From Glycomyces amatae (GTDB lineage Bacteria > Actinomycetota > Actinomycetes > Mycobacteriales > Micromonosporaceae), in contig NZ_JAJLQZ010000013.1 of assembly GCF_020991375.1 (NCBI RefSeq), positions 46,608 to 110,607 on the forward strand: a stretch of 64,000 bases of DNA, read 5' to 3'. The position numbers were made by a program, and so were the translations under genes. Shown piece by piece: positions 17,496 to 25,523 of the stretch. Every line of letters starts with the position of its first letter. Position 1 is the first letter of the stretch. Below the pieces are notes generated by a model, which was not told the DNA's origin, did not search any database, and saw nothing but the letters and a program-made list of their open reading frames with translations.

Positions 17496-17837
17496 GTGAT
17501 GCTACCCGCACCCTCGAGCGAAGCCGGGGCAGTGCGGCCGCGCATGTGGCGGCGCCATGGGGGAGGCGGGGCGGGAGCGAATTGCGGGCGCACTGAAGAG
17601 GATCGCGGTTCGCAGGTCCCCCCGAATCAACAGTGCCCGAGGGGTACGACATCGCCGCAGGGACCGGGCGGTGACCGTCTCGGGGTCGGCTGGTGAAGGC
17701 GGGAGACCGGGCGCCGGCCGCTGCGTGGCGGCCGGTAGGGACGCAGACCGGGCGGCGACTGCCGCGTGGCAGCGACACACGCCCTGCGGCGCCGGGGATT
17801 CCGTTCATCGCCCCCGGGCTCGGGCCGCCGACAGGCC
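17496..17837. other. Gene-free interval
   Basis: No reading frame here has coding character or recognisable motifs. The one structured element is an 8-bp GC stem (17714-17721 with 17728-17735, 6-nt loop). It lies about 100 nt past the stop of the minus-strand gene at 17838 and may help end its transcript. Confidence 0.5.
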
Positions 17838-18446
17838 CTACGCCGCCTCGGGGCGCCACTCGGGGTCGCGGCCGAGCGTCATCAGCAGCTGCTCCAGCAG
17901 CCCCTCGCCGCCCTCCAGCTCCAGCGCGGGCGCGAACGGGGCGTCGGGCCCCAGGCGGGTCGGGCCGTCCTGCGGCACCTCCTCGGCGAGCGTGAGCACC
18001 GCCGAGAGCACCAGCGGGTCGAACTCCGGCTCGCGCCCGACGGACACCGCGACGTCCCAGGCGTGCACCACGTAGTCGATGAGGTGGAACCCGACGCCGA
18101 TCTCGCCGGGCACCGGCACCGGCCGGTCGCCGCCGACCAGGAGCAGCCACTCCCGCTCCGCCGCCCCCTCCAGGGCGAACGCGGCCACGACGTCCTCGGC
18201 CGAGGCGGCGAACGTCTCGGCGAACCGCTCCGACAGCGGCGTCTCGGCCCAGGAGGCCGGGTCGAACTCCTCCCCCCTCGCCGCGGCGGCGAACCCGCGG
18301 TTCTGCCCGGTCATGTGCGCGAGCAGCTGCCCCAGATCCCATGCGGTGCAAGGGGTCGCCAGTCCGAGCTGGTCGGGTCCGACCGTGGCGACGATCGAGG
18401 CGGCGTATTCCATGGCGCGGCGGTGCATGTCGAGGAGTTCGCTCAT
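17838..18446 (-). CDS. TIGR03086-type maleylpyruvate isomerase/DinB-family protein
   Basis: A 202-aa DinB-like four-helix protein. The features LATPCTAWDLGQLLAHMTGQN (metal-binding His) and IDYVVHAWDVAVSVG match the actinobacterial TIGR03086 group. These are related to mycothiol-dependent maleylpyruvate isomerase. Such proteins are thought to use mycothiol in transfer or isomerisation reactions, but individual substrates are mostly unknown. ATG 18446 is preferred; an upstream in-frame ATG at 18458 would add four residues. It is transcribed in the same direction as, and downstream of, the aldo/keto reductase but separated from it by a terminator-like stem. Confidence 0.8.
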   Translation of the reverse strand: MSELLDMHRRAMEYAASIVATVGPDQLGLATPCTAWDLGQLLAHMTGQNRGFAAAARGEEFDPASWAETPLSERFAETFAASAEDVVAAFALEGAAEREWLLLVGGDRPVPVPGEIGVGFHLIDYVVHAWDVAVSVGREPEFDPLVLSAVLTLAEEVPQDGPTRLGPDAPFAPALELEGGEGLLEQLLMTLGRDPEWRPEAA

Positions 18447-18490
18447 GACCGCGATCATAGGCCGTCGCGCCCGCCCCGGTGGCGACGCGA

Positions 18491-18515
18491 GCGGCGCCCC
18501 ACGGCGGGGCGCCGC
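18491..18515 (-). terminator. Terminator after the aldo/keto reductase gene
   Basis: A perfect 10-bp stem (GCGGCGCCCC with GGGGCGCCGC) with a 5-nt loop, starting 11 nt past the aldo/keto reductase stop on the minus strand. Confidence 0.7.
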
Positions 18516-18526
18516 CCTTGCATCGG

Positions 18527-19369
18527 TCAGCCCCGCAGGTCCGCGAGGTCCTCGTCGCTCAGCTCGAGGCCGCCCGCCGCCTGGTTCTCCTCCAGGTGCC
18601 CGAGGTCGCCGGTGCCCGGGATCGCCAGGGCCACCGGCGAGGACGCCAGCAGCGCCGCGATCGCCACCTGCGGGACGGTCGCGCCCAGCCGCGAGGCGAC
18701 CTTGCCGAGCCGCTCGGCGTCGAGCGGCCTGCCGCCGCCGCCGATCGGGAAGAACGGCACGAACGCGATGCCCGCCGCCTCGCACGCCGCGAGCAGCCCC
18801 GCGTCCCCGTCGTTGTTGTTCTGCACCGCCGCGACCGGCGCGATCGCACGGGCCTCGGCGAGCTGGGCGGCGTCGACGTTGCTGACGCCCAGGTGCCGGA
18901 TCAGGCCCTCCTCGCGAAGCTCGGCGAGGGCCGCGAACCGGTCCCCGATCGACCCCGTGCCAAGCTCGAGGCTCCCGCCGACCCGCAGGTAGACCAGGTC
19001 GAGCCGGTCCAGCCCGAGGTCCCGCAGGTCCGCCTCCACGAGCGCGCGCAGCCCCTCGGGCGGCGCCTCGCCGCTCGGGAGGCCGTTCGGCCCCCGCAGC
19101 GGGCCCACCTTCGTCGCGATCACCAGGCCGTCGCGGTACGGGTGCAGCGCCTTGCGGATCAGCTCGTTGGCCCGCACGGCGTCCCGCTCGTAGAAGCCGG
19201 CCGTGTCGATGTGGTCGACGCCGAGCTCCATGGCGCGCCGGAGCACCGCGATGCCGTTCTCCGGGGTGCGCGTCGGGCCGTCGAGGGTGCTGACCGGCAG
19301 GCGCATGGCGCCGAAGCCGAGACGGTTGACGCGGAGGTCCCCGCCGATGTCGAATGTCGTGTTGGTCAT
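18527..19369 (-). CDS. Aldo/keto reductase
   Basis: A 280-aa TIM-barrel oxidoreductase. Family signatures include LGFGAMRLPVS at the N-terminus, GVDHIDTAGFYERDAVRANELI (catalytic Asp and Tyr), LVIATKVG, IRHLGVSNVDAAQL and the cofactor-binding LAIPGTGDLGHLEEN (in place of the usual IPG..). The usual catalytic His region reads VYLRVGG rather than LHR/VH, a departure also seen in some 'oxidoreductase' AKRs. It uses NADPH to reduce carbonyl compounds. It diverges from an HTH regulator across a perfect palindrome, suggesting it is that regulator's target. Confidence 0.88.
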   Translation of the reverse strand: MTNTTFDIGGDLRVNRLGFGAMRLPVSTLDGPTRTPENGIAVLRRAMELGVDHIDTAGFYERDAVRANELIRKALHPYRDGLVIATKVGPLRGPNGLPSGEAPPEGLRALVEADLRDLGLDRLDLVYLRVGGSLELGTGSIGDRFAALAELREEGLIRHLGVSNVDAAQLAEARAIAPVAAVQNNNDGDAGLLAACEAAGIAFVPFFPIGGGGRPLDAERLGKVASRLGATVPQVAIAALLASSPVALAIPGTGDLGHLEENQAAGGLELSDEDLADLRG

Positions 19370-19410
19370 GGGACCCAGTCTGTCCACCGCCGCGGTCCCC
19401 GGCGAGCACT

Positions 19411-19426
19411 TGGCAGCAAGCTGCCA
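19411..19426. promoter_or_regulatory. Operator-like palindrome between divergent AKR and HTH regulator
   Basis: TGGCAG-CAAG-CTGCCA is a perfect 6-4-6 inverted repeat in the 67-bp divergent gap. It is 42 nt from the AKR start and 11 nt from the regulator's GTG. Its position suits autoregulation by the adjacent HTH protein. Confidence 0.6.
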
Positions 19427-19436
19427 CACTGGGGGA

Positions 19437-20096
19437 GTGCAGAGCGAACCGGTGTTCTCCGTCCGGGGCGACGCGGAGCTGATCGCGCGCGCCGGCCACC
19501 TCTTCGCGTCGCTCCAGAGCGAGTTCATGTGCGCCGCCAGGGACCTCGACACCTGGTCGCGGCCGGAGGCCAAGGCCGCCATCGGCGACCGGGTGGGCGG
19601 CGTCGGCGGCCGCACCGTCCGCAAGCTGTTCAGCCCGGTCGCGCTGACCGAGGAGTCGGCCCGCGCGCACCTGCGGGAGGTGCGGGATCTGGGCGTGCTG
19701 GTGCGCATCAGCCGCTCGCCGCTGCCGCACGAGGTCATCCTCATCGACCGGCGGGTGCTCATCCTCGCCGGACGCGACGCCCCCGGCGGCCGCGAGTACA
19801 CCGTGACGACCTCGAAGACCCTCATCGACGGCGTCGAGTCGCTGTACCGGGGCCTGTGGGACGCCGCCGCCGACCTCGACGACTACCTGCGCGGCGACGT
19901 CCCGCACCTCGACGAGGCCGGGCGCGCGGTCCTCGACGCCCTCGGCTCGGGCCTCACCGACGAGGCCGCGGCCAGGCGCCTCGGCGTCTCGCTGCGGACC
20001 TACCGGCGCCGCGTGGCCGAGCTGATGGCCCGGCTCGAGGCCGACTCCCGCTTCCAGGCCGGGCTCCGCGCGGGCGAACTGGGCCTGCCCGGCTGA
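19437..20096 (+). CDS. Helix-turn-helix transcriptional regulator (TrmB-like sensor plus C-terminal HTH)
   Basis: A 219-aa protein starting at GTG. Residues 1-140 resemble the phospholipase-D-like sensor region seen in TrmB/LuxR-type actinobacterial regulators (EFMCAARDLDTWSRPEAKAA, LIDRRVLILAGRD). The C-terminal domain (LDALGSGLTDEAAARRLGVSLRTYRRRVAELMARL) is a LuxR-like HTH with the recognition helix VSLRTYRRRVAEL. It probably regulates the divergent aldo/keto reductase and itself through the palindrome at 19411-19426. The ligand is unknown. Confidence 0.78.
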   Translation: MQSEPVFSVRGDAELIARAGHLFASLQSEFMCAARDLDTWSRPEAKAAIGDRVGGVGGRTVRKLFSPVALTEESARAHLREVRDLGVLVRISRSPLPHEVILIDRRVLILAGRDAPGGREYTVTTSKTLIDGVESLYRGLWDAAADLDDYLRGDVPHLDEAGRAVLDALGSGLTDEAAARRLGVSLRTYRRRVAELMARLEADSRFQAGLRAGELGLPG

Positions 20097-20189
20097 GCGG
20101 CGGCGTGGCCGCGGCCATCGCGCGGCGCCTCCGGGACGCCGCGCACGCGCCGCTCCAGTAGCCTTGGACCCCGATCCGAGGAGACCGCC

Positions 20190-20657
20190 ATAAGTTCCGA
20201 CACCGACCGCCTGGTCGCGTTCAGCGATGAGCTCCGTTCCGTCCACCAGCGCCTCCGGCAGGCGCTCGACCTCGCCCGACGCTCCATCGACGGGGAGTTC
20301 GAGGCCCCGCCCGGCCACGACCTCCTCCTGTTCTGTCGCGGGTTCTGCTCCGCCCTGAGCGGCCACCACCGCAGCGAGGACGCGGGCCTCTTCCCGCAGA
20401 TCACCGCCGAGCACCCCGAGCTGAAACCGGTCATCGCGAACCTCATGACCGACCACAACATGCTCGAGCACCTGATCGGGAACCTCAGTGCGGCGATCGA
20501 CGCCGACGAGGACGCCGAGACCCTCCACCGCCACCTCGACGGCATCGGCGCGATCATGGAGACCCACTTCGGCTACGAGGAGCGCCAGCTCCTCACCGTC
20601 CTCGACGCCCTCGCCCTCGAAGGCGCACCCAGAGACCTCCTGGGCGACCTCGCCTGA
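20190..20657 (+). CDS. Hemerythrin-like HHE-domain protein with an apparent ATA start
   Basis: The frame encodes about 155 residues with the metal ligands of a hemerythrin/HHE four-helix bundle: SVHQRL, SGHHRSEDAGLFP, MTDHNMLEHL and METHFGYEERQL. Conventional start codons occur only at 20445, which would delete half the domain. The natural start position, eight bases after CCGAGGAG, is ATA at 20190 (ATAAGTTCCGAC). Either ATA is used or an ATG has mutated. Such proteins bind a di-iron centre and sense or scavenge O2, NO or redox signals. It ends 3 nt from the convergent nuclease-like gene. Confidence 0.7.
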   Translation: MSSDTDRLVAFSDELRSVHQRLRQALDLARRSIDGEFEAPPGHDLLLFCRGFCSALSGHHRSEDAGLFPQITAEHPELKPVIANLMTDHNMLEHLIGNLSAAIDADEDAETLHRHLDGIGAIMETHFGYEERQLLTVLDALALEGAPRDLLGDLA

Positions 20658-20660
20658 GCC

Positions 20661-22274
20661 TCACGCCTTGCGCGACTCGCCGCCGCTGGCGCGCCACTCG
20701 TAGGCCTCGGGCTCGTCCGCGAACTCGAGCAGGTGCTCGCCCTTCATCTTCACCAAGGCCTCCTTGACCTGCTGCGGGGTGACGTAGAAGAACTCGCGGC
20801 GCAGGTTGACCTTGTTGACCCGCTGTTCGGCGAACGTCTCGTGCAGCCGCGCCTCCAATCCCCGCGCATCGTCGCTGTGGATCAGCGCGTGCACGTCGAA
20901 CCGGAACGGCACCGAGGCGTCGCCGAGTTCGGCCACCCGCTCCAGGGGCTCCTGCCTGCGGGTCATCCCGATCTTCACGATGTCGGAGCCGAAGGCGCCA
21001 TAGTTGGAGATCACGTAGACGGTGCCCATAGACGTGTTGGCCTGCCGCGCATGGACGTTCTCGAGCGCGGCGCCGTTGCTCTCGAGCTTGGCGGTCAGGT
21101 CGGCGATCGCCTCCTCGTTGCCGCTCTCGGTGGCCTTCGCGAGCGCGAACCGGATCTGCGACCGCTCCTTCTCGAGTTTCTCCTGCTCTTTGAGGAACTC
21201 CCGCTGGGCCTTCTCCTCCTCGCGTTCGCGGGCGCGCTGCTCGCGGAGGCGCTCTTTCTCCTCCTCGACCTTCGCCTTGTAGTCGGCGGTGAGCTGGAGC
21301 TCCTCGACCCGCAACCGGTGGTAGGACTCGGTGATGCTCATCTCCATCGTCGAGCCGAGCCTCGTGATGGTCTCGCGGGTCTTCCGGAGCCTGGTCACCG
21401 CCGAGTCGAGCTTGTACGGGCGCATGGTGCGGACGAGGTTGTCGGCCTCCGCGTTGTAGGCGCGCAGCATGAGCTTCGAGAACTCGCGGACCATCTTCCT
21501 TCCCGCCGCCGAGGAGCCGTTGACCTGCCAGTTCGTGATGCTCGAGATGGCGTTGTCGCCTTTGGCGAGCGCCTTGTACCGGTCCTTGATCGACTCGAGC
21601 CTCGCCTTGTACGCCACCGCGTCCTCGAGCGGGTGCGTGTACTCGTAGACGCCGACCTCTTGGAGCAGGAGGCTGTCGCGGGTCTCCACGAGGGACTCCC
21701 GGGCCTTCTCCCGTTCGAGGCCGATGCGGTGCAGCTCGGCGTTCGCGGCGTTCACCTGGAGGCCGATCTGGTGCAGCTGGTTCCTGCCCTGCGCCTCGAC
21801 GGCGTGTTTCCGCTCCTCGGCCTGGGCCTCGAGGTGGTCGAGCATCGCCCGGCGCCGCCCCGTCTCCACTGCGAGCTCCGAGGCTTCGAGGGCGCCGAGG
21901 GCGCTCAACTCGCCGACTGTGGCGACGAGGGCCCGCTGAAGCCGGCCGGCGAACTGCTCCATGGCCTTGACCTGCTCTTCGAGCTGGCCTTTACGGCTGA
22001 ACTTGCCGGAGCCCGATGCGGCGACCGCGGCGATCGGGGTGTTCAGCAGCGCTTGGAGATCGGCGTTGAGCTGCGGTCCCGCTTCGGAGGGCGGCTGCGG
22101 AGGCAGCGGTGGGCTCGCGATCGGCGCGGGAGCGGTTGGACGGACCGGCTCGGCCACCCACCACAGCCAGCCCTGCGGCGCGGCCGGCCAGTCGGGCGGC
22201 GGCTGCCAGTTCGCCGGAGGAGCCCATTCCGGTCCCACCGGCCATCCCGGGGGCGCGTTGAATCGATACGTCAT
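20661..22274 (-). CDS. DUF4041-like coiled coil with C-terminal T5orf172 (GIY-YIG) domain
   Basis: A 537-aa protein. Residues 1-55 are a Pro/Trp-rich segment (PPGWPVGPEW, PPPDWPAAPQGW). Residues about 90-400 are helical and charged, with long coiled coils (EEEKERLREQRAREREEEKAQ). The C-terminus from about 415 is T5orf172/Mug113: GTVYVISNYGAFGSDIVKIGMTRR, RVAELGDASVPFRFDVHALIHSDDA and NLRREFFYVTPQQV. This domain is a GIY-YIG nuclease relative, also common in phages. The DNA-processing role is family inference. ATG 22274 has AGAGGAG upstream. A weak copy of the TetR palindrome lies about 100 nt upstream. Confidence 0.85.
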   Translation of the reverse strand: MTYRFNAPPGWPVGPEWAPPANWQPPPDWPAAPQGWLWWVAEPVRPTAPAPIASPPLPPQPPSEAGPQLNADLQALLNTPIAAVAASGSGKFSRKGQLEEQVKAMEQFAGRLQRALVATVGELSALGALEASELAVETGRRRAMLDHLEAQAEERKHAVEAQGRNQLHQIGLQVNAANAELHRIGLEREKARESLVETRDSLLLQEVGVYEYTHPLEDAVAYKARLESIKDRYKALAKGDNAISSITNWQVNGSSAAGRKMVREFSKLMLRAYNAEADNLVRTMRPYKLDSAVTRLRKTRETITRLGSTMEMSITESYHRLRVEELQLTADYKAKVEEEKERLREQRAREREEEKAQREFLKEQEKLEKERSQIRFALAKATESGNEEAIADLTAKLESNGAALENVHARQANTSMGTVYVISNYGAFGSDIVKIGMTRRQEPLERVAELGDASVPFRFDVHALIHSDDARGLEARLHETFAEQRVNKVNLRREFFYVTPQQVKEALVKMKGEHLLEFADEPEAYEWRASGGESRKA

Positions 22275-22375
22275 CGGATCGCTCCTCTGTCCACTCCGCA
22301 CTGAGTCACAACACGATGGCACCTCGCCCGAGCGGCCGCAATGCCTGCGGCGGGGAATGCATGATCGGGCCGACC

Positions 22376-22393
22376 ATACCGACCGATCGGCCG
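22376..22393. promoter_or_regulatory. Divergent copy of the TetR-type box
   Basis: ATACCGACCGATCGGCCG shares the left half of the island's palindrome (ATACCGACC) but has a degraded right end. It is about 100 nt upstream of the T5orf172 gene, far from the acyl-CoA island, and no clear promoter is seen next to it. Confidence 0.35.
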
Positions 22394-22566
22394 GTCCGAC
22401 GCGGCCGTTCAGACGCGGTGTTCGGGTACGGGCGTTGAGCGCACCAGTTATCGGTTCCTGTGACGATCAGCCGTAACGGTGCCGAACACGGTGCTGGAGC
22501 GGGGTGGCGGTGAGGCGGCGAGAATCTGCTTTCGCGTGGGCCTTCGGACGTGGTGGGCGGAGGCTC

Positions 22567-23090
22567 GCGGTCAAGGCCGGTGGTGAGGCTGGGACCGCTT
22601 GTCGGATGGAGTCGTCGGCATCGAGGCTGGCGAGTGCCTCCGGTTCATGCGGTCGACGACGACAAGGCGGTTGTCTCCTCAGGTCGGTGCTGCGGTCTCG
22701 GGCGGTGAAGGGTCGCGGTCAGGGCGGGCGGCGACGAAGCGGTGATCGCGAACCGAGCGGGCTTTCGGCCTTCAGATGGCGGGTAGCCGCGGTTCAGGCG
22801 GGTGGCGGCAACGGGGTGATCGTCCACTGGGTGGGGGCTTCGGGCTTGGGATGGTGATGGCGTGCGGTCAGGGCGGGCGGCGACAACGGGGTGATTGCGC
22901 ACTGGGAGGGGCTTTCGGGCTTCAGGGTGGCGGTGGCTGGCGGTCAGGGCGGGCGGCGATGAAGAGAGGGTCGCTCTCAAGGTGGTGCTTCGGTCTTGGC
23001 GTGGCGGGCCGTTCGCGGTTCGGGCGGGCGGCGATGAAGGGGTGGTGGTGTACGGGGTAGGTGCTGCGGCTTTGGGGTGGTGGAGGGGCG
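22567..23090 (+). repeat. Degenerate 75-bp tandem repeat array at the 3' end of the HNH gene
   Basis: The core GCGGTCAGGGCGGGCGGCGA, or a close variant, recurs at 22715, 22789, 22864, 22940 and 23015 (steps of 74-76 bp). Decayed copies are near 22567 and 22642. The last two units lie inside the minus-strand HNH frame, where they encode the repeat FIAARPxR; the rest lie beyond its stop at 22922. The 75-bp period equals 25 codons, suggesting that a coding repeat once extended further. No gene is seen between 22275 and 22921 apart from this array and the box at 22376. Confidence 0.7.
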
Positions 23091-24961
23091 CTCTCAGTGC
23101 GGGCGTTGACGGCGGGGTGGAGTGGGGTCGGGGGCGTGTTGGCGGCTTCGGGGTGTGGGCATGCTGGAGGGCCCGGCCCCTGTCGGGGTTCGGGCTGCGG
23201 GCCTGGTGGTGTGGTGGGCCTCGCGTCCCCCAGCAGTCGCCTGCTGGGGCAGGGTAAGAACGGTGGTTCGCCGTAGTCGATGGGCCCGATCGGGACCACT
23301 GGCCTGATCGTCGTGGCCGTGCCGGTGAGGGCGGGTTCCCTTGGTGACGATGCTTCGGCTGTCGGTGCGGCCGGTGGCGTCGGTGTGGTGGCCGGGGCCT
23401 GCTCACTGTGATCGCTGCGGTCGGCGCTGCTGGCGCTGCTGCCGGTGGTGGTGTCGGCGTTGCCGGTGGTCCTGGTGGTGAAGCGTGCTCGTGCTTTGGC
23501 CCTGGCTGCGCGCATGGCGGCTCGGGCGTGTTGGTGTTCGATGATGGCGGCGTGGCCGTCGAGGTCCGGTGTGAGGGTCTCGGACCATTCGGTCCGGTAG
23601 AGGCCGGTGGGGAACAGGTCCCAGCCGGAGTCGGCGTGTGCGGTGTCCATGTCGGCATCGGTGCGCCAGTCCGCGCACCCGCACCCGGCGGTCGTGTCAG
23701 GGGCGTTCTCGCGGCCGTCGTGGCCGTCGTGGTGGGTGATGACGGCTCGCCCGGGGCCGGTCTTGGTGACGGTCCAGCCTTCGGTGTGGAGGCGGCCGTG
23801 GTGGAACCGGCACACCAGGATCAGGTTCTCGGCTTCGGTGGGGCCGCCGTCGGCCCAGTGCTGGATGTGGTGGGCTTCGGTCCACGCGATGGGCCGGTCG
23901 CAGCCGTGCCAAACACACCCTCCGGGCTGCTCGAGTTCGAGCTTGCGCCGCAGGGCGGTGTTGGGCAGGCGTAGGGCGCGGCCGAGTTCGACCGCTTCGC
24001 CGGTGGCGTAGTTGAACACGCTGGGGATGGCCAGGGCTTCGCAGGCGAGGAGCCGGGCCTGGGCGAGCGAGATCGGGTCGCCGTCCAGCAGGGGCACCCG
24101 CCCGGTGTCCTCCCCGCGCAGGGTCGCGATGTCCACGGTCAGGTTCAATGTCGCGGTGTGCCCGTGCCGGGTCGCGGCCTCCGGTGAGGATCCGTACCCG
24201 GCGAGGAGCTGGTGCAGGGCTTCGGCGTGCCGGTTCGCTTGCGGGGGCAGGACCCCGTCGCCGTCTTCTTCGTCTTGGCGGGGCGGTGGGCAGGCGGTCT
24301 TCAAATACTTGTCGAGGAGCCTGCCGGTGGTGGCGGTGAGTTCGCCTTCGAGGTGCCACATGCCGTTCCCGGTCTCGACCAGGTCCAGCCGCTGCAGGGA
24401 TTGTTCCCCGAGCGCGTCGAGCAGTTCCGATTCCTCGGCGATGGTCGCCCACAGCCCTTCGAGGTGACGCTGAAGGTCGGCGAAGGAAGCGTGCTGGCAG
24501 TACTGGGCCACCATCGCCTCAGGCGTCGCGCACTCCACAGCAGGGTCGAAGGGGGAGGGGACTGCTTCGCGGAAGGGGGTGCGGGCGAACAGGCGCATCG
24601 CCGGAGTCTGGTCCAACTGCCGGACCGCGTAGGCGACCTGATCGATCCGCGCCCGGCCCGACGTAGCAGCCTCGGTGAGGATCCGGAACTTGCCCGAGAG
24701 GCGCGCGATCGCGGCGATCGCTCCGGCGGTGTTGAACGTGAAATCGAACTGCGACAGCAACAGATCCCGCAGCGCCGAGAACCCGAAGGCCGAGCGGTGG
24801 AGGTTCCGCTGCTTCATGTCGATCACGGCGGCGAGCACCTGGGCGTGGAAGGCATTGATACCGGCGGCCGCTGTATCGAGGGTGGCGCGCAGTTCCCGGG
24901 CCTGAGTGGCGCGGTCCGTGCCGATGAGAGAGGGAGCGTCCGCGGTGGTGGTGGTGTTCAT
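22922..24961 (-). CDS. DUF222/HNH endonuclease (REP13E12-type)
   Basis: A 679-aa protein. The N-terminal 300 residues are the DUF222 helical domain (INAFHAQVLAAVIDMKQRNLH, GRARIDQVAYAVRQL). The HNH nuclease is at about 345-395: CVWHGCDRPIAWTEAHHI, ADGGPTEAENLILVCRFHHGRLH, with the zinc Cys and catalytic His-His-Asn-His all present. After about 570 the chain becomes a Pro-rich tail ending in repeats FIAARPxR encoded by the 75-bp array. Relatives form the mycobacterial REP13E12 family, some of which mark prophage attachment sites. It stands alone, with gene-free repeat DNA on both sides. Confidence 0.88.
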   Translation of the reverse strand: MNTTTTADAPSLIGTDRATQARELRATLDTAAAGINAFHAQVLAAVIDMKQRNLHRSAFGFSALRDLLLSQFDFTFNTAGAIAAIARLSGKFRILTEAATSGRARIDQVAYAVRQLDQTPAMRLFARTPFREAVPSPFDPAVECATPEAMVAQYCQHASFADLQRHLEGLWATIAEESELLDALGEQSLQRLDLVETGNGMWHLEGELTATTGRLLDKYLKTACPPPRQDEEDGDGVLPPQANRHAEALHQLLAGYGSSPEAATRHGHTATLNLTVDIATLRGEDTGRVPLLDGDPISLAQARLLACEALAIPSVFNYATGEAVELGRALRLPNTALRRKLELEQPGGCVWHGCDRPIAWTEAHHIQHWADGGPTEAENLILVCRFHHGRLHTEGWTVTKTGPGRAVITHHDGHDGRENAPDTTAGCGCADWRTDADMDTAHADSGWDLFPTGLYRTEWSETLTPDLDGHAAIIEHQHARAAMRAARAKARARFTTRTTGNADTTTGSSASSADRSDHSEQAPATTPTPPAAPTAEASSPREPALTGTATTIRPVVPIGPIDYGEPPFLPCPSRRLLGDARPTTPPGPQPEPRQGPGPPACPHPEAANTPPTPLHPAVNARTESAPPPPQSRSTYPVHHHPFIAARPNRERPATPRPKHHLESDPLFIAARPDRQPPPP

Positions 24962-25523
24962 CGGGGGCTCGCCTCCCTTCGGCAGTGCCGCTGTTCTCGA
25001 ATGTGTTCTCGGTTGTCGTTCCTTCGTACTCCATCAAGTGTGACAGAACGACTCCGGACTGTCATCGGTCGAAGGTATGAAAAACCGCCCGATCACCCCT
25101 AACTTTCGTCAGGGCCCCCTGCGGCCCAACACGAACCACCACCCCCACCACACCCCCGCACCCCGATTACCGCGGCCAGACGCCCGCCACCCCACCCCCG
25201 GGCGCCCACCCACCTCTTCGTCGCTGCCCGCTCTGACTCCGACCCGCCCGCCACCCGCACCCCGAGGCCCAGCCTCATCCAAGGGAGCCACACCGTCGCC
25301 GCCCGCTCTAACGCCACGTCGCCACCACCCGCGCCCCGGCAACCACTCGGTCCAAAAGGGGCTCATCTGCCATTGTCCGTCCTGGCCCCGCACTCACGCA
25401 CGCCGCCCGACCGTCTGCCTCATGTCGCGAGGGCGGCCCTGGGCCGGCACTGACCCGACGGGCCGGCGGTCTAGAGCGGGCACCCCCGCTTGCGCCGGGC
25501 ATCACTGAACCCCTCGGCGGCCC
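24962..25523 (-). repeat. Gene-free interval with an inverted counterpart of the 75-bp repeat
   Basis: The first 100 bases upstream of the HNH gene hold its ribosome binding site (GAAGGGAGG on the minus strand) and probably its promoter. From about 25140 to 25400 the minus strand shows the same repeat core as the 22.6-23.1 kb array but in opposite orientation. Clear copies lie at 25220-25239 (TCGCTGCCCGCTCTGACTCC) and 25296-25315, 76 bp apart, with weaker ones either side. No supported gene is present. Confidence 0.6.

Noticed and set aside
22715..23034. Repeat array as a CRISPR
   Set aside because: Units are contiguous, degenerate 75-bp repeats with no unique spacers, and no cas genes are present.
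22645..23658. Pro/Thr-rich minus-strand frame overlapping the HNH gene tail
   Set aside because: Its composition follows from the GC-rich 75-bp repeats, and it overlaps a real gene in another frame.
24990..25020. Possible LexA/SOS box (TCGAATGTGTTCTC) upstream of the HNH gene
   Set aside because: The actinobacterial box is TCGAAC-N4-GTTCGA; here the half-sites are two bases too close and the right half is incomplete.
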